This document shows, in pieces, positions 13,998 through 29,054 of a stretch of 64,000 nt of DNA. Position 1 is the first letter of the stretch; each line of letters opens with the position of its first letter. The stretch lies in the NCBI RefSeq assembly GCF_020382885.2, contig NC_058504.1:13155019-13219018 (forward strand). Direction: 5' to 3'. Origin of the DNA: Scatophagus argus. Taxonomy: Eukaryota; Chordata; Actinopteri; Scatophagidae. The translations under genes and the position numbers were made by a program. The notes under the pieces are model-generated. The model made no database searches, was not told the DNA's origin, and saw only the letters and a list, made by a program, of their open reading frames with translations.

Positions 13998-16900
13998 CCT
14001 CTTGCTCCCCCACCCCCAGACAGCTAATTCAGTATGTTGAGAACAGGACAGAGCTCTGTTCCTTTGTCAACAAATTTCATTAAGCAACATTAGGAGCGCT
14101 ATCAAAGAGGTGACAAGGAGGAAATTATGGATTTGAATTCGAACATGGGAAATGAAAGTGCTAGCAGGATAAGGCTAAGCATGATATGTGTACAGATGTT
14201 TATGCGCAGTCATGGTCTCAAGCTGACAAAACATTGTCATCATCTAGCAAACAGAATTTACATAACTCATTTCAGTTTTCATTATTCTTGTAATTGGATT
14301 TTTTCCCCCCAACTAGTCCAAACAATTTCTTACCCCTCACTTACCTGAAATGAGATTTATACTGTTAAATTGCATTCTGAAGTAGTCCATCTTGCTTTTT
14401 GCATTGCATTAGGTTTGTACTGCAGTGAATAATAGAATGTCACTGGGCATCTTGGTGTCTAATGGTGTGTCTACATGGTTGCCTAATGGACAGATCTGTT
14501 CATGGAAGATAAACGAGCAATCCTGTCTCAGCAAGTCTTTTCCTTAATCAGCTCACCGAAGAAAGTTCAGCATTCAAGGTTTTTTTGGGGCTGTCATGAC
14601 ATTTTTGTAGCACAGTTGTTACATATTGTTACATTGTATATATATATATATAGATATAGATACACACACACATATATATATGTGTAGCATACAGAAAGAC
14701 AGTTGTGTTGACCATTTTACGTCAGGTGCAGGAAAATAAATTCAGAAATGTGCTCCATGTTTTCCATAGATTTGGAGTCTCCAACCCCAAGTCAAGATAA
14801 CCCCAATGACATTATCTGGGTTGTTTTTTTTTTTGTTTTTGTTTTTGTTGTTTTTTGACTATAGGACACACCTCCAGACTCACAGTAAATGTTATATCAC
14901 AATTTTTATAAGACACATAGTCCCTGTGATGAATAAACTGATTTGCCATGTCGGTCAGTGCCCCATTTTGCTATTGGAGTCTATGAAATAAAGCCTTTAT
15001 TAACCATGGGGTTTTTTTTGTGGATTTCTTTTATAGTGTAAGTTGGAGTTCCAGAGCTGCCTCTCTGGGAAGACTATCTCAATAAAATGTGATGGACTGT
15101 GTCCCTGTTTGCCCGGTCCGGAGCTCAGCAAACCACCACATAAGACTGAAAGGACTGGTGAGTACTGTAGATCTTTCTTCATATAAATTAACCACCTTCC
15201 CATTCGGACAGCAGGGGAGCTCTTTGGCTGTCCATCCTTCTGACTTCTCTGAATTACTTGTCATTTAGGTTGCTGCATAATGAGTCTCCTTCGTCTCTCT
15301 GTTCACTTTGTCGCCAGTGAACGTGTGAGTCGCTAAATGTACATCTTAAGTTAAATATGATCCGATGAAACCCGTTTGACCTCGTTCTGACACTGTGTAT
15401 GGGTGGACAGTATGGATGGATGTGTACATGCAGATGACTGGATGGGTCGATAAAGATCGGCGAGTCAGAGAAAGTTAGAATAAGGGATGAATATGCAAAC
15501 AAAGAGAAGGTTATCTGTATTTTAGCAATTTCAGGTGGATGCCTCACAAACCCACTGTTATGACTACACATACACACACACACACACACGCTTTCATGGG
15601 TAATTCCTCAAATTCCCCAGTGATTCATGATGTTTCCATTCATTTCCTGTCACCTCTCCCCTTACTCATGTTACTTTCTTCCCCTCCCATTCCATCACCC
15701 CACCCCACCCCACCACCATCACCGCTTTTCCGACAGCTACAGGGAGCAATGACAGAGTGAGCTTGTGTGTCTTATTGTTTGTCATGAAAATGGGATTTCC
15801 GTAGATGGATGGAGAAATTCTGGAGGAGAAATGCAATCTAAAGGAAAGCGGCACAGAAAAGGATGGATTGTTATTGTTCCAGACTTCCTCTCTTCCAGAT
15901 GGGATGATTTTAGTGTGTGTGATGTGTGTGTGTGTGTATGTGTATGTGTGTGTCTGTGTGTTGTCTATCTATCTATCCATCAGTCCATCCAGTCCATCTA
16001 TCTATCTCACTCACATCTGTACTCTCAGATCTTTTCTAATCACTCACCGATTAGGAAGTATTTATAAGAATCCAGAAGTTAACAAGGCACAGCTGATGCA
16101 AAAGAAAGGGGTCTGTTAATTAATCACATCTCTCTCTTTATCTTACACTCTCCCTCATTAGTTAATGGCTGAATGATGGAGGGAACAGAGTGGTGCTGTA
16201 AGGGAGAAGTGTTTTACCAACTTGACTGCTGCCTAATTATTTCCTCTCCATCTTTGCTCAATAGAAGATACATTTACGTGCTTGGTCGCTCTGAGCTTTG
16301 CTCTGGGAGTAAACAAAGTGGATGAGTTTGTGCGAGGAAAAAACAAGTCTAGCTCTTGGACAGTGTTATGGAGCATTACTCTTACTGTCACTGTCAGTCT
16401 CTCTGCTTTGACTTTTTCCTCCTCATATTCTGTTCATATTTCTTGTTGAACTTTCTCTCTGGCTCTAACTTCATGAATGTGATTCTGCTTTTCAGCACAG
16501 CATGTCCTCAGACATCACTAAGATAGCAGGTCCAAATGTTTGCACATTCAGGTAGCATGGATAAGTGTAATCTACGTGTTTGTCATCTGCCAACCTGATA
16601 GCATCACTCATTAGATCAGAAACTTAAAACCGTAAACAGATGGATGTGACAGCAGGTGAGAAAAACACTTTTTGTAAAATTGTGTTCCTATGGTAACAGT
16701 CAAAAGGTTGAAGAATTTTTGCAGTGCGCAATCACTCCACTATGTTCACTGACAGCCACGGGTTCACACCAGGTTTGAATATTCATATACCAGCAGGAAA
16801 TATATCACAACACCTGCGTCACTCTTACAGTAAACAGGTTCAGTGTGTTTTCACACCACAGCAGTGATTTGTTGTATTGCCGTTTTTACAAAAGTTAAGG

Positions 16901-19900
16901 ACTCCAGACTCAAAGAACGTACAAAGAAAGAAACAGGGATGAAACAATAGTCAACTTAACTGTATATCCTGATAAAAATAGATAGTATGTATACATTGTG
17001 GTTGTGTCACTGTTAAAGTCACAGTAACAGGTACAAAGCATAATTGAGATCTGAGAAAATAATGTCTTAAAGACAGACAAAAACATGAATAATTCAAATT
17101 CATTCACATTTTCAGAAATAAGTTTTGATTTATTTCAAAACATGTTTTGGTTTGCGTTTGAAACCCTCCCAATGACCTCATGAAATGTCATCTTTATCGT
17201 GCAGGATCGGGTGGCTTTTCTTTTTTTATTTTCTGTTATATGAATTATATGTATTTTTAAAAAATCAATAAGTGATATTATTCTGTGGGGGGCAGATAAG
17301 GTAAGTGTCATGGAGAGTTGACATCAGAACAAATAAGTTGGACGGGCAGAACTACGTTAAGTAAAGCGTCAATAAACTGGCTTTTTAAATTAAACAAGGG
17401 TAATAATACAGACATAGACATCCATATGGCCTACTGTCATATTTTCACAGCAGTATTGATGACTTTATTGAGCCCACTGAGCTCAGCTTTTCTATACATT
17501 ATCATTTCCTGTACTCTTATTGTCTCTATGACAGTAAGATGAAGTCATTCAGGACTATTAGAACTCAGGAAGATGAAAATTCATCACCAGTTTGTTACAG
17601 TTAAATCAGACTCAATCGTACATGGCTAAAAAATTTTCTTTCTGGTGAAAATACCTTTATTGACTTCCCTGATGTGGCAATTTGCGTTTGAAATCACATC
17701 CTCATTCACTTGCACAGAGCTGATTCTGTTCTACGAGCTGAGAAAGAAGAGGAAGGATTGTTACAAAGGCAACAATCAGATTTTATAAGTGAAGCTCTCA
17801 CTTTCCGTCTTCTTTCTCTCACTCGCTCCCCCAATTTGGATTGATAGATAAAGATGATACAGCAAGTTTGTGCCGCAACATACTGTTTGTGCAGGGCGAA
17901 CACTGACAAAGCTTCAAATATACTTTTTGAGTACCCCTGGCTGAAGTCCACTAATAACCTTTATTGTTCCACAGTGTCAGTGGTCGTGTGGGGAACGTGT
18001 CACTGTGTGTTTGTCAGTCACATCATTCACACGCTCTTCCATCTCTTTCTGCTGTTAATTTATTTTCTGTTGAAAGTTTCCAGTCTTTCATTTTTCAGTG
18101 TTGAGATAAAGTTCTAACCTCCACTTTCTTTCTCACCTTTTTCTGACCTTTTATTCAAAGGACTGTGAGAGATGCATCTTTTAATATAAGGCTACAAATA
18201 AAGTTCAGCTCTTTCCTTAGCTTTTGACATTGGGTTTAGCAAATGGCACAAATGGATACCGCCATGTTATACAATCTTGCAAACCACAAAGATATGAGGC
18301 ACAACTGTCTGGAAGTTAGAGAAATTAGAAACACTGCCAAAGATCAGGCCATAATTACAGGTTAATTGTGTATGTTAATTGCTAAATTTTGTGTAATCTT
18401 TATTGCAGTGACTACTTAAGATCTTTGCTCAGAAAATCCTTTGGTGCTGTTTGTTAACAAAGGATAACACCTTGGCACGGAGGCACTGAGATTTAATTTG
18501 ATATGTCATCCACGCCTGAAGCAGCATGGCTGTCATTACATTCTTATATAAAACAATGACTCAGGCTGACTTTAGGTCATCCCACTGGTGATCATGTGTA
18601 ACTTGTTACGGTCGAAGAGATTTTGTTTAACGGTAATAGTTAATTTTCTCCAACCTACTTTTCAACAAAGACATTAACAAAGCAAAGAGAACTCTTAGAG
18701 GCTGAATGGGCTAAATTCCCTTGCTAAATTTAATGTTTCCTGGCACTTTTGTCTCACAGCTCCACAGACAGCACGCAGGAGGACAGATTGTGTTGTCCTC
18801 TCTTCTGCCTCCTCACTTCCTGTCCTCTCCTAACACATGCCAAGGGGATTTTTTTTCTAGAATGCTAAACAGTGTGAAGAATGCCTATGAGCCATTTTTA
18901 TTTTGAGATAGAGATTATCCTCGCATCAAAAAGCCACATTGGTCATTTGTTCAAACACTCAAAAAAGTGTTTATGGTCTTCTGACTTGCTACCTTGTGAG
19001 GCCAGGGTGTGGTATGGTTATGCAAATCCTCGTAACGAGGATGGATGGTTGAGCATATGATTTTGGCACCAGAGACCGGAGATTCATATCATATATTTCA
19101 ATCAGACAAACAGTTCACATGAATTTCTACGTTGTTCAGGGTCTGAGATAGTTGGACTTTGTGCTGCAATTTCCCCCATATAATTAGAGAGGGGTCAACA
19201 AAACCGAAACCAGCTAGGCTAATTTAAAAGGCGCTACACAGCAACTGATTAAAGAAGCAAATACTTAGTAAAAATGAACCCACTGCAAAAAATGTTTTCT
19301 CCAGTTGTTAAAATGTAAACTCTTTCTGGCTCTCTCTTTGTACCCATCTCACCTGTATCTCTACCTGTCTCCCTGTCCATGCAGGCAGTGTATTACTGAT
19401 CATTATCTGGGCTAACCTAAACTCACTGCCAGTGACATTGTTCTGGAGAGCTGATAGCCTGGGGCAAAGAAAATCAAACACACCCTTGTATCTTTTTAAT
19501 GAATCTGACCTTCTGTCTTTCTCATATCTCCTATCTGACTGTCTCACTTCATTTCCTTCTCCTTTTGTTACCTTGTTAAGAAATGTCACTTCATCCACTG
19601 CCTCCCGTTTCTCCCATCTTTCTATCTGCCTTACACCTTATCAGATCAGGCCTTGCTCCTGATGTCTCAAGGTGATCACCAACTGACTTTCCTTCATCTA
19701 GATTTATAGCCACCCCTTCTCTTTTATGTGACAAACTTAGTTAATCATTTACAAATGATAAAGGGGACCCATGGGGGGACTCACAGCCTAACTTCCTCTA
19801 ATAGTTGGAGTTATGTATTAGGAAGTCTGGAGGACGCATTTATCTCAAGACCTAAACTGGCCTGAGGGGATTTTCACCATGCGTAACTTGGGAATGTTGC

Positions 19901-22900
19901 ACTCAATCTCCTCCTAATGGCAGTCACAACCAGAACATCTGGTGATGCATATTTGTGCCAAAGTAAAAAGGAACAAAGATGTGTCTCTAATGTATGAGAT
20001 TGGCAAAGTTTGGATCAACATAATGAGGAGTATGGTATTTGTTACATAAAAAAAAGATCAAATAAGTTACAGTTTCATAAGATCAGCATCCCATGCTTTT
20101 CATCGTAGAATTCTGATGTCTAGATTGTGGAAACTGACATGACAGAAAACCGTTAGATGTTTTTTATGTGCATTTCCTGTCAGCACATGTGAGAGAATTG
20201 GGATTTTAAAACATTTTTCAATACGTTTGAAGACTTTGCTTTGGTTTATGTTTTACCTTTTTATTCACTTTATCAGCATATCTAAAGTAAATGGCTGATC
20301 ATCTGATCATATCACCTGAAGGATTACACACAAGCTACTCTCTCCTCCTTTAATCATGAATAAAATCAACACCAGCTTGAGGCACTGGTTTTCTAATAAT
20401 CAACCAAAACATTAATCTTTCCCCCACTCTATCCCAGGGGTTTGCAATCTGTGAAGCTCACCTCCACGGGGGTCATGTAAGAGGGAAAGGGGAAGCATGG
20501 CGGGAGAGGCGGAGTCAAAGAGTATTGCATGAGGTAGAAGGTAAATAAGTGGCCAGTTAGTTATTGTGTCTTGGCCCACTGATTTGGCAGATGGTTCACG
20601 GAGGCAGAGAAGGTCCTTCAAAACCTTAAGCCTCAGAGTGCAGAAGTTTGGGTCAAAAATGGCCCTCGTTTCTGAGTCAGAACTTTGTCAAATCTAAACA
20701 CACACATAGGGTCAAAGAAACCAAGTCTTGTATTGTTTTTTGAGAGATTTTTTGCCCAAAAAGCATGCAGTTTTTGCCAGATAAAGCTGGTTGTTCATGT
20801 GCGCATGAGTCTGTGGAAACTGTTGGCTTGCAGGGATTTTTAAACTTCCAGCTTCTACTGATTTGAGTTTGTAGACAATAAAGACAGCGGACAAGAGGAA
20901 GTGTTGGGTGAGTGGGCAGAAGGGAAGAAGGATAAGAAGGTAATTCCCAGCCATGATTCACTGTTTGAATGTTTGAACACTAATCGATTTTTCTACTTCT
21001 CCTGTGTAAAAACAGCCAGTTTGGATGGCTCTTTGCTACCACTTTTACTCAGTTAAAAGTTTATTGTCAATCTGTGATGGGTTGGAAGTGGAACTGATAG
21101 CGTCAGCTCTGGAAACTTCAGCACTGTATGTCTGTCTCTGTGGCCATGAGCATATCTGCTGGAACAATTACGAAGTAGCTTTTTGGCTTAAGGATTCAAC
21201 AGTACTCATATTTGAAGTGAAGAGGGAATTTAGGCTTTTCAGATCTGGAGATCTGAAATGGCAGCTTCTTCGCCAAAAGCTTCCAGTTGTTCCAAATTGC
21301 TGTCAATTTTGTATTCCCATCTACCGTAGCTTTTGTTACATTTCACAGTTATATTTGCTGCTAAAGCCTAGGAATCATTAAATCTAAAATAAGAGACGCT
21401 CATGTTCCTTTAAGCTAATGTGCTGCCAGCGTTATAATCCTTTTTTCTCTCTCTCTCTCTCTCTTGTGTCCTCAGCAAAAATATTTTCTGATTTTCTGAT
21501 TTATGATTCTTTCATGTCACTGCGTGGAAACAAGGCATTTTTCAGACCAGAGAAACCTTTTCATACTTTGAAGAATTTAGTTGAGGCATAAGTGTATGTT
21601 GATTGATTGATTGATTGGTTGAACACATGAGCCAGTGCGGCTCCTACAGATGCCTGTGCTGAACCTTTGCCATGTAAACAATAACTTGGAACAGTAACCT
21701 TAAAAATTTAACAAAACACAAATGTCCATCCAATTGCTGTTGCTGTATATTGCGCAGATGTGACGTTGCTATGCCAACCACCAGGCTGGTTTGGTTGTAA
21801 GCGGGTCTAAGATGGATTTTTCTTTATCAGGTCATTGGTTATTTCATTTCAATGTTTTTAGGACTGGAAAGGTAAAACTATCAGCTTTTTTTCTTGTCAA
21901 GGAAAAAGCCAAGCTTAGAAGTGAGTTTTTCTTCCTTTCTGTCCTGTAAATCATCTCATGACCCCTAACATCATTATTAACATTTATCTTGTGTCTCTTT
22001 GCAGGATTACACACCAGGCTCTGAACCACTGGTTTAATGTACTGTATGTGAAAAATAGATTTAATTGGTCCAATATTTTTTTTTTCGCACACTAGCATTG
22101 TGGCTCTATTTTAATGTTGGTTAATTAGTTGATGGGTCAGCCACTTTGGTCCAGATTAATATTTCAATAACAGTAAGATGGATTGCTCTGAAAGCATGTT
22201 AACATCATCACTGAGAGGTTGTTAGTATATTAGCATTTATCTCAAAGTGAGTACAGCCTCTCACAGCCACAGCATAAGCCTGTCCATAACCTGCTGAGAA
22301 ACTTGGACAACATGACCAAAAGGACTTGATTCTCAATTTGCAAATAGGGCTACAGGAACACAACAGTCTTGTGCTTATCAAGTGTCTTATCAAGAGCAGG
22401 AAATTAGTCAAAGATTTTCTACTGATAGCTGCCGCATCACTAGCTGAGTCCCACATCAAATCCTGTTCTACCATAACAGTGTAATCGTCGCAACTGCCCA
22501 TGGAAAGGCATTGTTTGTGTGTTGTGGGACATCTTCAAGCCTGCCTGACCCAGCTGTGGCTCGGAAAGATGGAGGGAGAGAGAGAGAGAGAGAGAGAGGA
22601 ATGGTTAACAGGCCATTTTATCTCTGTGTGTTGTGTCCGTCAGTGCGTGAATGTTTTCAGCCCCAGCTTTCTGACTCATTGCCCAACAAAAGGACCCCTA
22701 ACGCAGGCAGCAGTGTTGGGCCTGTCCGAAGCAATTTGGGTCACACTGAGAGAGTAAGAGATAAGAAGAGTCCATTGAGACTCATTGTAAGCCGTATTGC
22801 AAAGTCCAAGAGACTTGAGAGAAAAAACGATAGAGAGAGCAATGGAGTCAAATGTTGAAAAAGTGGGGTAAGGAGGAGAGGGACAAAGGAAGCACATATC

Positions 22901-25100
22901 AAAGGAAAAAAAAAACAGAAACACTTAAATCTTTGGACTCTAAAGGGGGATGCGCCAGGAGAGATGAAATGAAACACTCAAAGCGGTGTAGGTAAGAGAA
23001 GGACGTAGAGTAGGCATAGTTAGGTATAGTCAAGTGTGGTAAGTGGCTTCTACTGAATCTCAGAAAATTGACGAGAAGGCCTCAAAGGCAACAAAAGAAT
23101 CACAAAAGCAGACAGTGCTTCAAATGGCAATGAGTGGGAACAGAAAGGAAGACAATGAGAGGAAAACTTGGTGTGGGGATGAGGAACGGGGAATAAGAGC
23201 AAAATGATGCAGACTCCACTTCTGCCGGAGGAGGAATTTTAATTGAAGATAGATAATGTTTAGCTGTTGGTATTTTGCTCTGTCTTTCTCTGCTCCAGAC
23301 CGTGGAAATGAAGAGCACTCTGAAATGTTATCTCTCTGGTCCTGAAGGGTTATATCACACACACACACACACACGTGCAAGCACACGCACGCCCACAGAG
23401 CACCTTGGGATTCCAGAGGTAATGTCACACAAGCAGCCAGCCCAAATAAATGCATTTGTCCCCTCTGCAGCTCCAGTGTGTTACCTCAGGCGTCTTCTAT
23501 TTTATAGCAGCTGCAATAATGACACAATCCCTATAACTATAACTATAAAATGTGTATTCAGGTTCACATGTTTGCATCCCTGCAAGGATGCAGGACATGG
23601 TTTAGCAAGAAAATGAGGAGTAGGACTGGACAACAACAGAAACTCAGCATAGCATTGAAATACTGTCTTAAAAAGTCTAATTGGCTCTGGTGTGTGTGTG
23701 TGTGTGTGTGTGTATGAGACATGCCCGTGTGCGCATGCAGCCCCTTTGATGTCATTCCTTAGACATCTTTATTCACTGACAGAAAAATGTGATCCAGGTC
23801 TTCAAGCAGGGACCAAACTGCTCTGTTCTTTCTACAAAGGCCCTCTCACACCGGACCAAAAAAAAATTTTAAAAAATTCCCCAACTTTGTCATTAGTGGG
23901 AAAGGGCATTCATTCCCAGGTCAAATGACTCTGCAGCTGTCATGGGTATTTATCGACTCCTGGTGTGTGAGGAAAATATGACCCCCAGGTGGACAACCAC
24001 TTTTTGCCTCCTTTCTATGCTATGACAAGCCCTGAAGTTTAGGACATCAGTTTTCCATCCGTCTCTGTTGAAGCAGTGCTCCAAGGTCTTTCTGTCAGCA
24101 ATGGGTTTGAAAGAGAGGCTGAAGTAAAATATATAAGAAGTAACCACTGTAACATTTTCACTGGCATCCATGCTGCTTTCTGCTGTTCCCTGCTTTCCGT
24201 ATGTTGTTTGTGACATCAAAAGTGACAAGCAAGAAAAAACAGAAAGGCGAACCACTGGCCATGGATTAACTGTCTGCATGCTGTGCCTATTCATGAGCCT
24301 GCCTTACATAAGTTCCCACAATGTAAATCTTTAAATATCAGAGTCAACACTTGCTTTATGTTAGGTTGAGGTTAGGATTAGGTTAAGGGAAGGAGAAAGG
24401 AGAAGAGAGAGAGACTAACAACAACAATGGGATTTTTCCTTTTTTGTGATTTATAACACAATACCCAAGAAATTGAAATTATTCTCAAGATAAAATCCTA
24501 AAATCAGTTTTGAACACTCAAAACATGTGCATGAATTGCAAAAAACTGTCTCAGTTCTGAAAAAGAGTGCTACAGGAATGTTAACAACCTGCTTCACCAA
24601 CAATGCTGGAGTACGAGATGGAGAATGGCTCTCGTCCTTCAGGCAGATTTATCAAGCTCTCAGCAGAAAGAGAATATTGAAGAAATATGTCAATCACACA
24701 CACGGGAGAAAAAAGAAAGAGAGATGGAGACTGACAGACAGAGACACAGAAAGAGACAAGCAGAGGCAGACACTGTCAGTCCCACAGGGCTGATGGAACA
24801 AGGGATTTGACAGGCAGCGGCAGAGGTTGGTTTATGCTTTTAATTAGGGGTATCATTAATCATCATTAATTGTCAGCTTGTGCTGTCATTGGGTAGTAGC
24901 ATCAGCTTGTTTGACAGTGTTGGATCAGCTTTCTTTTTAGTTGTGCAGAGGAGTGTTATTATGCATAAAAACACAAACACACACACACAGATTTATCTAC
25001 ACCGAGGCTAAAATGCGATGCAGTCAAGTGGCGTCTCATTGCTAGACTTCAGCTTATTTTACTTGTGGGATTTCAAACAGATTTTTTCCATTATGGTGTG

Positions 25101-25135
<35 letters not shown>

Positions 25136-26356
25136 TGACTCAGTATGTAGTTTCCCACACAGATAAAATTCATTTGAAACAGTATATTGTGAACCATTAG
25201 AGATGACGAGGAAACTCCAGTGTGCATTCTGTGTGTTTTTCTCTGAGGCTGATAACACCAAGTCCTGGCATCAGCAGGTGTTTTGAGTGATTTTTGATCA
25301 CAAGCATGAATTTAAAATTTTAAAATTTGTTAATATATGTTAATATAATGTCAAGAAAATGATGTCCTCCTTTCATAGATTGCGTTCACACAGCTGCTTA
25401 ATGAAGGAAGGTAACTTAATAGAAAGTTCACACACGAACACGGAGCACGGAGCAGCCAACAGGCCAGGACAACGACGCTGTGACAAAGCAACTCTTTTCA
25501 TAAGGAAAGGAACGACTTAATATATTTCAGTTATTATTGAATTTACATCAAGGCACGAATCATTAAAAATGATACTGATCTAAGTATTTGAATTCTCTCT
25601 TCATTCAGCAACCCTCTAAATTGCGCTGTTTTTTTAATGAAGTCTGGGGATATTGCAGTTAAATCAGTTGAAAGTGTGGTCACATCTGCTGTTTACCTTA
25701 GCAGGTAAGAAAGCCCAAGCACATAATTTGCATTACAGTGAACCAAATGGAAATCAGACAGCACGTTTCTTGGGTGCCAGAATCCGTTTCGCCAACTGTT
25801 GAGGCTCCTTCTCGTTGTTTCGCGTAGGACAGACATCAGTTGTGTAGGAGGTCCTTCAGTGTGGCCCAGGACACATTCATGTACACAGTGCAAAATGAAG
25901 GTGTTTATGTGTGGCCCAAACCACATCCTTTTATGGTCTGTGCGTGTGTGTGTGTGTGTGCGTGCGTGCATATGTTCCTATGGTAACTGTCAGGAGATAG
26001 CAGGTCAGTATGTGTTATTACTCCATTGTGTTTACTCAAGGAGGGGAGTTGGTTGAGAGAAAGAAAAGAAAGAACACAGAGACGAAAAGCACACAGCAGA
26101 AATAAAATGAACGTTTGATAAGAAGCAAGAAAAGAATTGTTTTCTCCCTCTGATGACAGCCGCAGATTGACAGCTTCCCCTCTCCTCATTATTTTGTGTT
26201 TGTGGTGTAGCCTGCACTGACACAGAGCTCCACAGTCTGGCTGCCAGACTGAAAGACTGGTTCGGAGTTCTCCACCTCGACGCCAACAGAGACCTCAAAT
26301 CCTCTGACAATTTTGACTCTACCACTGGACGTGAGTACATCCTCCCACAATATGAG

Positions 26357-26392
<36 letters not shown>

Positions 26393-29005
26393 TACAGCCC
26401 TTTTCTCTTGTACAGCCACGCTTTTCAGTCCTCATGAGGGCTGGCAGTGATGTTGACAGCGACCCCGCTCTGTTCTCTGTAATGTCAATATGTCTAAACA
26501 CATCTCAAATCTGCCATTGCGCACACACACACACACACACACACTCAAATCTCATTGTGCTATTTGAAACAGATAAAAATGTTGGTGTCCAGTAGTACAT
26601 TTTCTGCAGTTTCAGAAAATGTCTTTTTCTGTCCTCCAGACTTTGACACCAGCATCTTGCCCATATGTAAGGACTCACTGGGCTGGATGTTCAACAAACT
26701 AGACATGAACTTCGACCTCCTGCTGGACCAATCAGAGCTGAGTGCCATCTACCTGGACAAGTATGAGCTGTGCATGAAGCCCCTCTTCAACTCCTGTGAC
26801 TCCTTCAAGGATGGCAAGCTCTCTAACAACGAGTGGTGCTACTGTTTCCAGAAGCCTGAGGGTGAGGAGGGGGAGAAGGCTCGATCAGAAGCTGCTGTGA
26901 CTGTGAAAACCAGCTCTATGAATTAAACTACTTCGTGTGTTCTCTGGTTGTAGGACTGCCTTGCCAAACTGAGAAGAGCAGGATCCAGAGTCAGAGTCGA
27001 AGGAAGAGCCTTATAGGTCAGTCTGGAGGGTCAACAGCAGTCTGTCATTGGCTAAGGTCAAATGCTCAAAAAAAAAAACCCCTGTCTTCATGAGGTCGAG
27101 AAAAGATATGCAGGAGTATTCATAATTTACTTAGGAAAATGCAACCACCATGCCAAGAGGATCAAACTCCACTTAAAATAGTCTACATAGGCCAATTGTG
27201 AGACAGTATTATCTACTGTGTATCCTAAACTAAAGGAGAGGAAGCAGCTTTCCTCAGCATTTAGACAATTCATCCAACTCTTATTGTGATTTCTGGTTTG
27301 GAAAGTTACAGGTCATTTCACGTAGTTGAGAAACTTCTTAAGCAAAAACAAAAAAAATGATTATTTGACCTCAGTCATTGACTCCTGTCCAAGAAAGCAA
27401 CGTGACTGCAACCACCAAACACTAATATGAAGAAATAATTCCAAGCAGACAAGGAAATCAGTATGTGTCATCTGTCCCCACTGGGCAGATCATAGAGTTC
27501 CCAAGCTCACAGCAAAACAGCATGACAAAATGATCTTGGACAGGGTCAGATGAAGGTAACAGACCAAGGTATGTTTTTCTGTGTTTGCGTAGGTGTGTGT
27601 GTGTGTGAGTGTGTGTGTGTGTTATTGAAAGTGACTGCTTCCCTTTAAGCAGGATGTATGGTTGTTGTTAAGCAACCTTCACAGCAGTAATTGATTGTTG
27701 ATCTCCTGCTCTGAATACACAAGAACTTATAAATACAGGACATGCAACCTCTGCTAAGGAGGTTAGATTCTGCCCTCTATTTTTGTCCATTTAAAGTTCT
27801 CGACTCTCTCTCTCCTCTTTTAATACCGCAGTGGACTTACTTTCTCCAACCTTCTTTTCCTTTGCTTCCTTCCCTTCTCTCTCTCACCTTTACTGTCATC
27901 CACCATTCTCTCCTCCCTCCTTTTTCCATCTTCAGGTTCTTACATTCCTCGTTGTACTGAGGAGGGATACTTTAAGCCAACCCAGTGTCATGGCAGCACC
28001 GGCCAGTGTTGGTGTGTTGACAAATATGGTAATGAGATAGCTGGCTCCAGAAAGCAAGGCAACCCTAACTGCGGTAAGACCACGGCACACACACACCAGC
28101 ACATGCACACACCTGCTTGTTCACTTATAGCTAAACAAGGAGGCTTTGTTGTATTGTGTTTGCCATTATTGCTCCCATTTGTCGAGCTGTCTTTCAGAGT
28201 TTGTGCTTTGATCCAGGTGGACTGCTGTACGTCACTCTTCATGCTCCCTTTGTAATCTGGTGCTGCTTCGCATGAGAGAGACTGCAGAGCTCCTCTTAAA
28301 AATATACTTAACACTGAAACACAGAGAGCACCACAATTCTAACTTTGTTCTATTTCTTTTTTTTATCTATGTGTGTCTCTCTTCATCTTTACCATTATCT
28401 ACGCATCAGTTATCATTTAGGAAATAGATAACATTAGGCATGCCCCTAGGGCCAAGCTAGCTGGTTTAGTATCAGTCATATGTCTGATTCCATCTGCTGC
28501 TGGTATTCTGCTCATGTACCTTTGATAAACACCAGTGCCTTGCAAGTCAAGTACGAAAATTCATCACACTTGTCATCACAGCAGAGCACGGTGTCAAAAG
28601 ATTTGTTATAAACATGAATTTATAACAGTGTCAGAGTTGCACGTTTTGGACAAGAATAAACACCGGAAAAACTCGCTGATGTTGGCGTTGAAGAAGATGC
28701 ACACATTCAGTTAATTACGACCTTTGATATGCTAGTGCTCTGATATGTCACAGATAACAAGCCAGCAGTGGAAATTCAAAGGGAATGGTCACCAAACCAA
28801 TAGAAGCACTTTGCTGCAAATCAATGGCTGTGGGATTTGACTGTGGAAAAAAAAAAGAACAATAATTAGCAAGAAAGAATCCAGGCAGACATACTGATTA
28901 CCAATCAAAAGCCAACTCACATCACAGATTACAGCTCACTCGAATGCCAGTCGAGTCCAAAGCCAGTAATTGCAGCTTCCAATATTGATGAGGTGTCTCT
29001 GTTCA

Positions 29006-29054
<49 letters not shown>

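Noticed and set aside
22500..22858. Two overlapping ORFs (85 and 115 codons) over a GA run
   Set aside because: Different frames of the same low-complexity intronic DNA in spock1, with no domain or splice support.
29007..29051. Regular repeats that could suggest a CRISPR-like array
   Set aside because: Pure CA dinucleotide microsatellite with no spacers, in a vertebrate genome.
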